Below, piece by piece: positions 13,087 to 25,364 of a stretch of 64,000 bases of DNA. The notes beneath the pieces are model-generated. The model searched no databases. It had not been told where the DNA came from and worked only from the letters and a program-made list of their open reading frames with translations. Source of the stretch: Fasciolopsis buskii (lineage: Eukaryota > Platyhelminthes > Trematoda > Plagiorchiida > Fasciolidae); assembly GCA_008360955.1 (NCBI GenBank), contig LUCM01006860.1, forward strand, positions 73,067 to 137,066, given 5' to 3'. Numbering within the stretch: position 1 is the first letter of the stretch; each line of letters opens with the position of its first letter. A program made the translations under genes and the position numbers.

Positions 13087-14714
13087 AAGCTTGCTAAAAG
13101 TGCTCTGAGCCAACCACATGCGCAGCGAATAAAGACCGGCAGATGATAAGGAAAAATACTATGCAAAGCTGTGTCCGACTAAGAACTACCAGTTCTCGAG
13201 CTTGAATGCTACTTTTGATTACTTTGATTTCGAGTTACACCAAACCATTTGATTTTCACAAGTTATCATTTTGCTGTTCAAATTCCTATGCGTAAGGCAA
13301 GGATATTGAATGCGGACAAGGTCACCCAGATTGGTCGATCGCAGAGTCTGCTAGCCAAGTTAATAAGCTAACATAGGCATTTTATCCCAATGTGATATCT
13401 ACTCCGCAATCGTAATCCTTGGATTTCGGTTCAGTCAGTACATACAATGCCAATCCATTTTTCCTTCTACTGCACACAACAAAAGACATAGTGTTAGTGC
13501 TGATTTACAACGTTCTTTTGTATTCTTGCTACCATCAAACATTTTAAGGTTTGATACAATTTCAATCTGAGACGAAGTTACCATCCACGATGTTCAAGGG
13601 GACAGTATAAAGCAATGTAGGTATCAATTTGTTAGCTGGCACACACTGACTCTTCGTAGAATACACCTATCGACTCAGAAAAACAGTTCCTAACACGAAG
13701 AAATTTTTTTCGATATATCACCTAAGGCATTCGCGTATATAGTTCAAAGTAACAAAGATCTATTGTGCAAATGCAGTTTGCAATGAATGAGTAAGTCAAC
13801 GACAAAGTTCGTTAACTTGACAATTTGCGCATTACAGACGCGTTTCCATGACCATCTTCTTTTACAGGTTAACAATTTAACGAAATTCGTTGCTAAGTCA
13901 CTCACTCTGCAAAATGCAGCTGAATATTAGCCTTTCATTACTTGAAACTCTATGAGGAGTTATATCGAAAGAAAATTTCTTCGTGTTAGAATCTGTATAC
14001 GCTGGTTTGCAAAACGCGGCGCAGAAGAATGCTGAATACAAATTTTATTAATTTTATATCATTGGCTGTAGAGCAGTTCAGAAATTGAATGACGATTATT
14101 TTTGTTGGAAAATTTCCGGGTCAAACAAAACTTTTACCGGAAAGTTGTCACGAGTGAATCGCTTCAGTATTCACAACGCAGTTCAAAACTGGACCACATG
14201 GAACGCATAACTTTCCTCACTGGCGATTTCCGGCAATTTGAGTTTCCTGCGCTGAGCCATCTTGTGCTCAACAGCATTAACGAGATTACATTTTACTTTG
14301 GATATGTTGAATTCAGCATTGCCTTGGAAAACAGCCAGACCTTGTTCGAAAAAAGGAATATCAGACAGGTTTTAACAGACAATTTAGATCGTATCTCAGT
14401 TAGTAGATCACTTTTTCTCGACATGTAATGTTTCCTTCTTAAGCACCTTTTCCCGGTTCCGAACTAGAACTTGGTTATAAGATTCCTCTCAGTTATTTCC
14501 GTCCGCTAATACCGTATGGGTCAAAAATTTTCAGTCAGCAACTGCGATTCGGTTTACTCATAGCTCTTGCACAATGCGCCTTGTCTCCAGTTTATAAACA
14601 AAAGGGGTCCGTCAATTAGCAGACAATTGCTGAGTAAGCGATGATTATCGGTTATGCTCGGTAAACCGAGGGATAAGGCCATTACGACATTTTTTACCTG
14701 CAATGTTCTCACTC

Positions 14715-14870
14715 GTCACCAATAAATTATCAGTTTACATCATTTCCAGGAAGGAGTTACTCACAACAGAGGGCTGACAAGTGGGGAAGTCGATCGGCAA
14801 TGGGAGGATTTGAACCCGCAACTTTCAAGTTCAAACGCAATTTTACTGGCCTGACCACCGCAGGTCCCTG
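14715..14870 (-). mobile_element. tRNA-derived SINE, copy 2
   Basis: Same family and orientation as the copies at 6.3 and 20.6 kb. The minus strand shows CCTGCGGTGGTCAGGCCAG (head, corresponding to GGCGGTGGCCAAACGG in copy 3), a B box GGGTTCAAATCC (14817-14806) and the conserved body CTTCCCCACTTGTCAGCCC then TCTGTTGTGAG. The 3' part CTCCTTCCTGGAAATGATGT matches copy 1. Its B box matches the pol III consensus, but the head has lost the perfect stem seen in copy 3. No coding content. Confidence 0.78.
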
Positions 14871-17703
14871 ATGTTAGACAAATCACTCAATTTCAGGCCG
14901 ATTGCCCCAGTACTGCTCAACAGTTACTTGGAAAGTATTTTGGAACAAAGTCATGAGATCGCTGGAAGGCCAATAAAATCAATAAGAAAAATTCCACCCT
15001 ATTAACCGTTCATTTTTCAATCAGTAACTGTGGTGAGAACTTCAACAAGCATAAGTGATGACAGTGTTTCCGGTATGCATTCAGTCATCTCTCAAATTGG
15101 CCTCTAAACGTAGGATACGTATATTCACCTCTGGTTTTCGAGTTCGATCTTATCATTTCTTATGGTTAAGGAAGTGAGAGAAAATCTCGATTTTTGTTAA
15201 TTGAAAACGGCCCAATTTTACTCAGATTAAAGGTTCGCAATAGTGTTGAAAAAAGAACATTGAAGTTACTGGTTTCTAGGAAAGTAGGATTTATCCAGGT
15301 TCATCGTGCTGTTCACTCCCTGCGTAAGCCTGACGCATTTCCGTCTGTCCAAAGAACAAGCAGCAACAGCATTCAGCCAAGCTGCATATGGAGTTATGTT
15401 TTCCCCATCGTAAACTATTTAAAAAATCATATATGCATTATTGATTGAAATATTTTTTGATGATTACTTCTGGCATTCCGTCATTATTCTGCTTCAGAAA
15501 ATTTTGATATGATTTTTCTCATGTTCATTTACGCGTGAGGGAAATGCACCTAAAGTTAGCATGGCACGTCTCTTAAGTTCTTTGCTGTTATATTTTTTCA
15601 TGGGAAAGAACGCCATTCTTTATCGGAACAAATAACTGTGTCAAAACAATCGACGATGTCAGGTGTCCATCACGGGACCACAGATAGTTCCGATTTGAAA
15701 CAGCCTGGATCGTCATTGAACGAAAGTATTTTCGAATGAAACGGGAAATCGTGGGACAAATCGCGTTTATTGACAAACGCGAATGTCGAATGCTTTGATG
15801 TACAACCGACAGCGAAGGCTGAATTATTCTGGAATAAAATAGACTTCGCGGGTAGTTTGTTTTTGCTTCCCAAGTCTGATTTTAAGTCTGCTTGCGGAAA
15901 CGTAGTCGGACTAAACTTTTGTTCCAATACACTTAGTCTTTCGTGTTTTTAAGCCGTTTGTTGGTAAGTCAGGACCATGCTGTTGTGCCTGGACAGTTAA
16001 TTCGACTAAGAGGAAGTAGGACAAACACACTCTTTTGTAAAAATAATGAAGCTGGACTCTGTGGGAGAAAATCATACCTTATATATTAAAATGAGTCTAA
16101 CTAAACAACTGATCGGACATTTAGAATCACCTAAATTCGATGGAAATCGATTACGGTCTCACAGTCCTAATGTGACGAACAGGGAATTTTGTTCCAACTC
16201 TATTCTGTCTCTGACATTGTCGGTAAAGTTCTTGTATTCAAAATCTGTCCTTCTCAGTTTAGTTTTTCTTTTATAATCTGAAACTTTTCATCAAATTTTC
16301 TTCTCCCAGTTCGGCTCCCAGCAATAACAACTACATCGCCGTAGCCAAATTAGAGGAATATCAGTGGAAGGTTAATAGTTACTGAAAATCAGTAAAAACA
16401 GACTTCGTCATGATTCACAATTAGCCTTGTTATTAGTCTCTCACATTACTAATTACAAGATATTTTGCAGTTTATCTATCGCTCTTTATGATCTTCTTGG
16501 TTAAGACGACTCTAGTGGCATCTTCGTGCTTTTTTCGGCCTTCACTCCCAAAGTATTGTATCTGACGTGCGTGTGACGTCGAGAGCCATCCAGTGTAATC
16601 ATCCAGGAACGGCAAGAACTGACATATTCAGTCCTTTGTCCACCTCGATCTAACCCTAGCTGTTTTTTCTCAGTCACACTATGAGCTTGGTAAACATGCT
16701 TTCTGTTGATGGTGATAAAGATTAGTCAACCTATTAATCTCTTGGATGTTGTTATTATTTTGTCTTAGTCACACGGAACCGTGAACGATCTACACAATTC
16801 TGACTCTGCTGTTCAATATACACTAGCAAACCGAATTCGGTTGAGCTCTGAATTTAGTCGACGTTGGAAGGCAAGATCAAAGAATGGAAAACCGTGAGCC
16901 GGTGTGCTCGGCTGACTGGCAATAAGCCAATCAAATATCTAAACAAATGAAGGAATCCGTCGGAATTACTAAGTGTCTGCTTGAGAGTGCAAAAGCATCA
17001 CTATGAGTTAGAATGAAAACATTTGCAACTGAAATAAAATAGTTCTGAAAGAAGTCCCTGGTATATTTCACGATTCACCGTTTGTGAACAAAATGTGCCT
17101 GTCTTTGGGGAGGGTTCTACTTACCTCATGCAGTTGATGCAATAAAATGCCCCGATATTTATGTCAGTTCAAATGTTGGTTTACTTTCTAATTAGATGAC
17201 TAGCTGGAAAAATAATTGATCAATTAAATGATTTTCTGAGTGATTTCCGTTCCGTTTTGATTGTGTCTGCTGTCTTTGAAAATTAGTGGGCTCTGATGCA
17301 CCTATACCGTTTTCTTCCTCAAGTTCCTTTTAAAACTGCATAGGCCGTACCATAACCAACGAGATTAGTCAATACCCTTCACATGCGATGTAGGCATATG
17401 TAAATTTCCTCACCATGAAAGGGTAGATTTCGTTACCATTTTTTCGCCTTTTATGCATAATTTAACTGAAAGGACGAACAGCCATGCTCTTCTAACTACA
17501 ACAGTTTTACACTACTCACTGTAATCTTATGCATAGAGCTTGGGCAGTTCTCTCATCCTTGTTTATCTCTGTACAACAGAGAAATTGCAGGACTTCCCCT
17601 CATATTCAGTTGCAACTGAACACTGGAAGGTTTCTATGCCGTCAGACGAACGCAGGAACCAAGAATACCAAAAGTAAAAGCAGGACCGAAATGACTGAGG
17701 CAC

Positions 17704-17731
17704 CATCTGGGACGGGAAACCGTCCCAGATG
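17704..17731. other. Perfect 12-bp hairpin with GAAA loop
   Basis: CATCTGGGACGG and CCGTCCCAGATG are exact reverse complements separated by GAAA, a GNRA-type tetraloop. This is the strongest short hairpin I noticed in the window, and it is GC-rich in an AT-rich setting. The loop is too short for a microRNA precursor, and no T-run follows that would suggest a pol III terminator. It overlaps the 5' side of a candidate exon ending at the GTAAGA donor (17791). Confidence 0.8.
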
Positions 17732-18676
17732 TTCAAGCTAAAGCACTGCTTCACAAGGTGATTGTCTGTCACGATTTGCAAGCTAAACAAAGGTAAGAGG
17801 TCAGCTATATCTGACCCAAACTTTGATCACTTTGTTACTGATCCGTGCTCTTTCTATCTACTAGCAGAATAAGCATGTGTTACATATAACCATGCATCCC
17901 ATAGTGGATGTTGTTAATAAGTTGTCCCGTAGTAGGATCTCGGGATCTTTAGTGTCTGTTGCACATCAGAGGTGTGAGATATAGGTAGCACCTACTTATT
18001 GTGCTGTAAAGTTCATCACAAATGAGTAAGAATGACTTCAGTCCTTGCATTTTTCTGTTTTATCACAGTTAATCTCCCAGAACAATCCAAATTATTGTCA
18101 TGAGTCTAAGAACAAGTTTCATCATAGAAGAATGTAAATTTAACTGAGGCTATTTCAGAGAGGGTGTGCAAACATTTATGTGAATCCCATCAAAAAAGTT
18201 CATTTGATTAGTTCTGAGTATGCACGAGTGTTGAGTGCATAAGCGAATCACACGGTGTTTAGGCAAACATTACATTTTGGCTGAACAAGGCCAATCTTAA
18301 CGACGTCCAAAGGTCGCTAGTTTATTGTTTGACACCAGTAGTCTCTAAATGAATAACATGATTCATTATTCATGCAAACTGTTCTTAAAGCTTATGAGAT
18401 GCTACTGACAAATCATTTGGCGAATGTTCAAATGTAAGGAGGGCTGAACCGGAAATCATCCTGTGCGCACACGTGATGTGTGGCAATAACCGAGCTACCT
18501 TCCTCCAGGGAAATTTTGTTCTGCTGTCCTTACACATACCACCAACATCATGCGTGCCGACGCTCGAGAAGATCAGTGACAAAACTTCAGATTTCCTATA
18601 CTTTGACACTAAGTTTCTTGGTCGAATTGGAAATCTTCCGCCTATTGGACGGGATTTATTGCCACTGATCTGTTAA
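17729..18676 (+). CDS. Candidate exons with a 56-codon 3' exon
   Basis: Two separate pieces are grouped by proximity. The piece 17729-17791 is open up to a near-consensus donor (AAAG|GTAAGA), reads VQAKALLHKVIVCHDLQAKQ and has strong first-position G bias; its acceptor falls inside the 3' arm of the perfect hairpin described separately. The piece 18509-18676 follows CTACCTTCCTCCAG, one of the best acceptors in the window, and is open for 55 codons to TAA 18674-18676. It reads GNFVLLSLHIPPTSCVPTLE and later FLGRIGNLPPIGRDLLPL. An AATAAA lies near 18847. The phases do not join directly, so at least one exon would be missing between them; a frame after TGAGGCTATTTCAG near 18160 is one possibility. 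Product unknown. Confidence applies mainly to the 18509 exon. Confidence 0.25.
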
Positions 18677-20564
18677 ATCGAAAACCCTTATATACGAAGT
18701 AAACGTGTAAAGATGCGGCGTTGTACAAACACCACACCAATGACAATGCGATTTGTGCTAGATGATTTGATCGCTACGATCTACTTTCAGTACCTGTATC
18801 AGGTAACCGAAAAGCCATCGATTCGCGCGTTAAGATCTTTATACGAAAAATAAAAAAGCGATTTTCAGTTACATATACATATTTAGATATCAATTTCACT
18901 GAGCTAGAAATAATGACACCAGGAGTAAATAGTCACCAGTGATTCACGGTTGAGCAAAATGAAGGAAATTACACGTGATGATGGTGACCACAGCGGAAAA
19001 GCCATCTTGGCAGGACTAGGATACTGAATACGTTCAGTCGCTTGAAAAGCTCATTTTTATGAACTCCGCTAACCATAGTCCTGCAAAACACTAGTCATCC
19101 AGCAGCTTATCACCAGAATTTCCAGCTTTAGACTAGCGCAAAGTAGATACTTCAATAAGTTTTGCTTAAATGAAATGAAGGAAGGTTTTGAAGTTGTCAG
19201 AGACTCCCATGAACACTAGTTCATCAGTCCTATCAACTTATTTATTATGTGGGAAATGGCTGAAAATGTAGGCCTAGTATGAGGTAAGCATGATATTTTT
19301 GGCACTAATTCTAAGCTCTTTCAAAAGTAGTCTGTCAAAAATATTTGATATTAGATGAAAACATTTACAGCTTTGTCTGATCACAAACTATGGGTTAATA
19401 AGCAGACGGTTGGTGTGTTATCAGTAGATATGGAAAAACGTGTCCGTGCAAGTCAAATCATATTTTAGACCTGTGGGAGCAAAATCTCAACTGGCCATAC
19501 GAATGGGAATTTTAATCATTTTTGAGACTCAGCTGGACAACTTCGAAATAGCATTGGAAATGCTATAAATAATCTGGTTTGTCCAAGTTCAGTGCTAGAA
19601 ACATGTATCCAGCCTTATAGAGTGCAATATGCATGCGGGGCGGTACCCTTCGATAGGATTCACACACGTCACAATCTGAAATGGACATCACGAAGGGAAA
19701 ACCACCCTGGGCTAAAAGTTAGTAAGCGAAACAGACGACATCAGCACCTACGCGACCAAACCCAATATGGCGTTTCACAATGTGCTTGTTAAATAAGGTC
19801 GCTTTTTCATTACGTTTCTGAAGCACGTTGCTTTAGAAGACGTTATGAAAGATTTTCATTCTGATCTAACTTGACCCATATTATGTTCAGAATAGTAGCG
19901 TTAGGGATATCATCTACAGTACAGGTCTTTTGTATCAAGCTACTAAGGGGCGGTGATTTCTGGGTGGCTGTTGTCTCTGAGTACCGAAAATGTGAACTGA
20001 TGTTTTTATGAGAGTAGTTCTCTGGAATAAACATTTTTGTCCTTTCATAGAAACTCTTTACAAATAACTATCTATTCTGCATGGGGTAAAAATTGATTGT
20101 GTAGTAAAATGCAAGTATAAAGATAGATTTGTCTTATTTTGTCCGAATTTGGACGTTAAAAAATAAATCGAGAACTTGAATTCACCTAGTCAGTTGACAA
20201 AGATTAATAGCCAAAATTAAGGCACTTTAAACAGTTCGACTATTATGCATGTTTCAACAGCCATGGAATTTCCAAAAACAATTTGAATCCCGACGGAATA
20301 TTCTAGAAGACTGGAACGCTTACATAGTGGGGTCTCGTGCGTCGAATTTTTCTTATTTCCGTATCAAAAATGATAACTATTCCCCTTGGCTAAAAATGAC
20401 TGAGAATTACTATCATAACATAAGAGAAGATCTACGTATTCGACCGAAATGTAATCCGTCATTTAAATCCGTCCAACAGTAACTGTAATGCATTCCAGGG
20501 GATTTAATACGACGAATCGCATAAATTGAAAAACCGATACTGGCAGCATCTCTTGGTTTTTATC

Positions 20565-20735
20565 TTTTACTTCCTTTATTAATGAAACAACAATGTACAT
20601 CAACTCTCACGAAGAGAGCTGCGGCCAACAGAGGGCTGCCAAATGAGGAAGTTGGCCGGCGGTGGGCCGATTCGAACCCGCGGCCTTTATGTCCAAACGC
20701 CACAACCTTATCCGTTTGGCCACCGCCGGCCAAGG
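20565..20735 (-). mobile_element. tRNA-derived SINE, best-preserved copy 3
   Basis: The minus strand reads as a tRNA-like head. An A box TGGCCAAACGG (20722-20712) and a B box GTTCGAATC (within 20677-20668) are separated as in a pol III type 2 promoter. The head is closed by a perfect 12-bp inverted repeat (20654-20665 with 20720-20731), as an acceptor stem would be. The body CATTTGGCAGCCCTCTGTTG is shared with copies 1 and 2. The 3' end runs through GAGTTGATGTACATTGTTG into TTTCATTAATAAAGGAAG. Higher GC and intact boxes make it the youngest of the copies here. The T-stem no longer pairs well, so it is a SINE rather than a working tRNA gene. The parent tRNA and LINE partner cannot be told from this window. 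Confidence 0.87.
20668..20722 (-). promoter_or_regulatory. Internal pol III promoter (A and B boxes) of SINE copy 3
   Basis: On the minus strand the A box TGGCCAAACGG occupies 20722-20712 and the B box GGGTTCGAATCG lies about 35 bases downstream. Both are close to the tRNA consensus. Transcription, if any, would run leftward through the SINE body. Confidence 0.65.
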
Positions 20736-23700
20736 GCACCCTCGGTGGGGCCAGCCACAGACAAGACAAATTGTGAAAGAATAATAAACATACCTTATCA
20801 CGGAATGTTTGGCTTATCGAAACGGACCCAACAGCACCAAGCTCAAGAGGTCAAATATGTCCACACAATGGTCAAGTCACTGGAAGTCTAAACCCACAAC
20901 ATCGCACGACCTAGAGGTCAATAGACAAACCTGAGTTTAAGAGCCTTTCATGAATATGAAAGCCTATAGTCAACTACTAGACAGTGATAGTGTCACAGTT
21001 ACTGGTGACGAAATGCTTACGATCCAAAAGCCAAGCTCGACGATCAAGACCTGAGGCCAAAAACGACAAAAGAGAGAATCAGTCGTTGATCGATGTTCTC
21101 AAAGATATCCCAAAACAATGGCCTTAGTGTCAAGGGATTTGGGCTTATTTTCCTTATGATAAAATGCAATATTTTGACTTTTTAAACGTTATGCCAAATT
21201 CCACGAAGGTAACGCAATGTCTCGACTGAGAGGGCGACAACTAGAATTACAGGGAATTCAGCCTGTCCATCATTTACCTTGTCATGTTGGTAAAGCAAAA
21301 TCAAGAAACATGTCTACGGCTAATGGTAAAATGTCATCAGGCGGAACGACGGAAGCTTTTAGCTTAAAAAGCATGGGTACATGATCCCATGCGATAAAAT
21401 TAGATAACACAGCCTACACTACATGTTGCGCACAAATGAGTTATGAAAAATGGACGGTAAAATGTCCGCGTCTGAAAATTTCACAATTGGTTAACAGACA
21501 AGCAAACAGACAAACGAATAGGAGAAAACAAAACTATTGAATCACGTGAAATTTTGCTAGACAGATGGTGGAAGTTTAAGGTTTCATGTAGTGGCAGACT
21601 TCATCCCTCGAAATCTTTCATGTCCATTAAAAATCTTCTTTTCTCACCTCAAGTTTACCCCTCAGCTCCGGTTGCGATAGCTGTCGATTGCCAATTCGTC
21701 GCCTGTCGACCGGCCAAACACCTAATCTAAGGGTAGATGCTTTCGCACCAGATGTCAAATATGTCCACCGGCTACAATCAACTAATTAATCCAAAAATTG
21801 TCGTAGCACAAATTCATCGGGACATTGTGGGCTTTTATGACTCATCCCAAAGGAGCAACGAGGTGACTGCGTTTTCAAATGTCTAGCTCCTCTCTCCTGT
21901 TCAGTTGGTTATCTCCAAAAATAAGTATTCAAATTTCTCTACGGTTAGTCATTTTGCATTCGCTGGGTTGATATTTTTCATTTTTTCACTGCCAACAAGG
22001 ACACTAAATCAGCCAAATTTCGGTGATTTTACTCTTTGGATAGTAATCTTATATGTAAGCTTTCACAAGAAAACCATCGGCACCAATTAGTCGAATTACC
22101 ATTCACTAACTGCATCCTTCTCCAGACTAGCAACCAACAGAAACTCCAAAACTTGAACACTTGGTTGTACCTAGTCCACGATCAGATATTGTTGGATGGT
22201 CATGGATGGCGACTCACCTATGCTAAAACAGGAAACAATTATCTCAAAGGGTTGGGTGCGGTAATCTGATTGGTTAACGTATAGAAGAAGACAGTCACCG
22301 TTGACGTTGATGGACCCTTCATCAATTGGAGACACCCAGTGACAGGAGATGCACTCACTAGTCTAATCCCCCCCCCAGAAAGATGCAGCCCTCAAAAGCC
22401 GCGATGTTTGGTCATTTTAATGTTTATATTATCGTCCACAGATGGCAGAATAACTTATCCAAAACTGGCTGAGTTTGTTCCGGTAAAGGAAACTCGATTA
22501 ATCCTCCCTCCACACTGGTTACTTCATTGATCTCAGAACAGTACAGGAAAGCTGTAGTTCTTTCAGTCAGCTTTCTTCACATTCATTTACCTCCTCGATA
22601 TTGGTAATATTACCAACTAAAACAAATTTATACACCATGAGCTTATTTGTTGCAGTTTTGTGCGAAACGGCACCATCGATATATTCAAGCCTTTAGGCAA
22701 ATATAACGATAATCTATTCATGAGGGACCTCATTTATCTAGTCAACGGCTGTTCCTGGCATGTTGCATATACGTGTATACGTTTGTCACGGTAGCCTGCA
22801 CTTGGATAACGATCTTCGAAAGGGTCTTCTAACTGACCTGATAAGGATAGAAACAAAAAAGCCGGCACGAACAGGAGATCAGTATTCCCGTCAGCCAGCA
22901 TCAACATTTACACAACGAAATCAGTACGGTGGCATCGAGAATACGCGATGCATTGTTTATATCGCACTGATTATCTCACATTTGGAATGCAATTTGTCGT
23001 AGAAAGTACGAGACTGGAACCAAAATAGTGTTTCTACTCGTCGTTTTTTGACCGGCGGAAAATGGGAAACTAACGTGCGAGAAAAATTCACTCGTTTGAT
23101 TTACAGCTGAACAGTGTGGATCAATAGATCTGATGTAAATGTAATATCAGATGTCTGGTCCCAGAACTGTTTTTGGTGCTTTCACTTTATTTTTGCTAAT
23201 AAGATAGGTGATCCGTAGGTAAAATATCTGAATCCCATAGAAAGTGCAGCGCTGTTCATTTTGAAAACAAAGCTGGGCGACGAACGGAGGCTAGAATTTC
23301 ACCAAGGTTAATGAGGGGATTTACCCCGCATTTTCTATTTCAGCCACTTTTAAATGAAGCCGAAAAACAGGGTCAATATTCTGCGTCACGCGAATGTAAG
23401 CCACTTTGTGATTCATCAGAACCGTCGGATTATGGCTGCTCTGGATAGAAAAACAGTCGCAGAAGATTTTCCAAGGTCCTTTCCGTTCTATTATTCGGGT
23501 GAACTACCAAACAAGATACTGCTAAATAGTAATTTTCATCGAGAATGCTGGGGATACTCGTTCTTTATTGCCAGTGTAAGTAAACTGGTCTGCTTTCGTC
23601 TAAGCAATTTAGTTCAGGCTTTTGGTTAGACGGTCTACAGGTGTCGTCCGCAAGATCAGTTACCGTAACCCATTGTCGAACAAGTCGCGATTTCAATTAA

Positions 23701-24987
23701 CCCAGAGTTACCTGCAGAATATCATTATAGCAAATAACGCTCGTCATTTATCAGTAATATGGATATGAAAGTGAAAAAAAGAGTACCGAGAAATAACTAG
23801 TTCAAAGTGCTCACTAGGTGCTTACTATTAGCACTTCTGTCAATTATGGCTCAGCTTTTGACGGCAAAAGAAAAATGATCTTGACTATTTGATATAAACA
23901 GGCAGAAATTCTATCCGATTTGCCACATTACTTTTGATTAGATAAAAAGTATTCAGGTCTGCGTTAAAACGGTTCGGGACCAACTCGATTAGCTGGTTCC
24001 GAAAGCGGTCCATCTTGCATGGACACATGCGGGCTAACGTACTGCAAAGTGCGCTAATTTCCTGTGCACGACACCACAATTTACGGACAAATGTTTCGCT
24101 AGTCAAACTCTGTAAAACAGAGGCATCACTAACTTAATAACGAATTTTACTCACACATTTAAACAATTATGACACTATTCCGAAACAATGTGGTAAATGG
24201 GAAAGACTGACAACGAAACTTTTTGCTATCAATTTACTCAACCAAAATGATTCGTCACAGTTATTTTTGATATGCAATCCACAAAACGGTTGATTTCACT
24301 TGCGGGTGTTTTGTGAAACTTTGCAGGTTATATCTGTCCAACGAATCACAGTCGAGGCTTTTTAGCGGACACGGCATTAATTATAAAGTTTTTCACTTTT
24401 GCTTGGGTGAAACTCATTATTTACACCCTAAACGCCGGCACTCCAAATTTACCATGCTCCTTAAAAGTGCCCGCTTACTCAGTAGAACGTATGATTGCAG
24501 GACTAAGGAGTGATTGTTTTCTTTCATTCTTGGATGTAACGATAATGAGAAAAGAGTATGGCATCATTGAAAGAACCATGTTTTGTAAACCTATATTGGT
24601 AGGATAATATGCTTATTTTTCAGTTTTTTTCACCCAAGCTCTAAAGGGAACTTGATAAGTTATCTAATCTATAAGGTCAAGGATATATGTATCCCATAAA
24701 CCGTGGTTAAATATCTGCGGTGCATAAGGAATATTTTGAGGGAAAATGGATATCTGACTCCATATTTTTGGAAGTACTTCTCTACTAATACCGAGCGGAT
24801 CAAGTAAGCATTCATCGCAGTTCCATTTAAAGACCATAAGCTGTTGGAAGTTTTCGAGCGGCAATTAGCGGCAGCAGTCGGTAACTGCTTTCCTTCAGTG
24901 CAAGTCATGTTAATAGCGAAGATCACTGCTTACCAAGCCAGGATAAGTTGCCTTTTCATTTCCATTTTTGTCATAACCGTTTTACAG

Positions 24988-25205
24988 AACGTGGTCGTGC
25001 TGAATTTGAAAAGGCATGGTTCAAGACATGCTGGGTGCTACACTTTGTCGATAGTGAACCCAAATTGGATCCGATAACCATTTCTATGGCGTTAACGGAA
25101 ACGTTAATACATTTCAATAGACTGCTACGCAGAAGAATGTTACTTGCAGCGGAAGTCACCGTGATCAAATTCCGAAAGTCTGGGTGTACAAACGGCGGAA
25201 GCTGA
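24988..25205 (+). CDS. Candidate 3' terminal exon, unrecognised product
   Basis: A strong acceptor (TTGTCATAACCGTTTTACAG, ending 24987) opens a 71-codon frame to TGA 25203-25205, carrying 1 base in. It reads RGRAEFEKAWFKTCWVLHF, then DSEPKLDPITISMALTET, then a basic cluster FNRLLRRRMLLA. First-position G is about 28%, but second-position G is also high, so codon evidence is mixed. About 150 bases downstream, an AATAAA at 25359-25364 follows immediately after an 8-bp hairpin, which would suit an mRNA 3' end. Two other frames overlap it, including a 111-codon minus frame, and I prefer this one because of the splice site and the polyadenylation signal. No domain is recognised. No convincing upstream exon was found. 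Confidence 0.27.
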
Positions 25206-25328
25206 CCCAACGAATGAAGGTTACCATTAGATATGAATACACGGAACACTTTTTGTTCACCTTGGTTTTTGCACACTGGCTGTGGCAAACGTGTTCGTAA
25301 TAGCACAACAAACGTTCCCAGTCTCAGC

Positions 25329-25364
25329 CCCGAAGGTTGCTTATGTTAGCCCTTCGGGAATAAA
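25329..25364 (+). other. Hairpin abutting an AATAAA signal
   Basis: CCCGAAGG (25329-25336) pairs with CCTTCGGG (25351-25358) over a 14-base loop, and AATAAA begins at the next base (25359). It stands about 150 bases after the stop of the candidate terminal exon at 24988-25205 and may mark an mRNA 3' end. It is not the histone stem-loop, whose sequence is different. Confidence 0.45.

Larger units (their letters stand above)
18700..24987. other. Mostly intergenic or intronic DNA with one SINE
   Basis: Apart from the SINE at 20.6 kb I see no reliable feature. Weak exon-like frames follow good acceptors at 20248 (77 codons ending 20482), 22376 (after a C9 run, where all three frames are open for 13-40 codons) and 23343 (CATTTTCTATTTCAG). 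At 23343 one frame ends at a stop near 23448, and another frame, entered near 23407, runs to a GTAAGT donor near 23576. These are mutually incompatible readings and none has a known motif. Confidence 0.35.

Noticed and set aside
14102..14428. 108-codon plus-strand frame
   Set aside because: Mixed codon bias, no acceptor or donor of quality, no motif.
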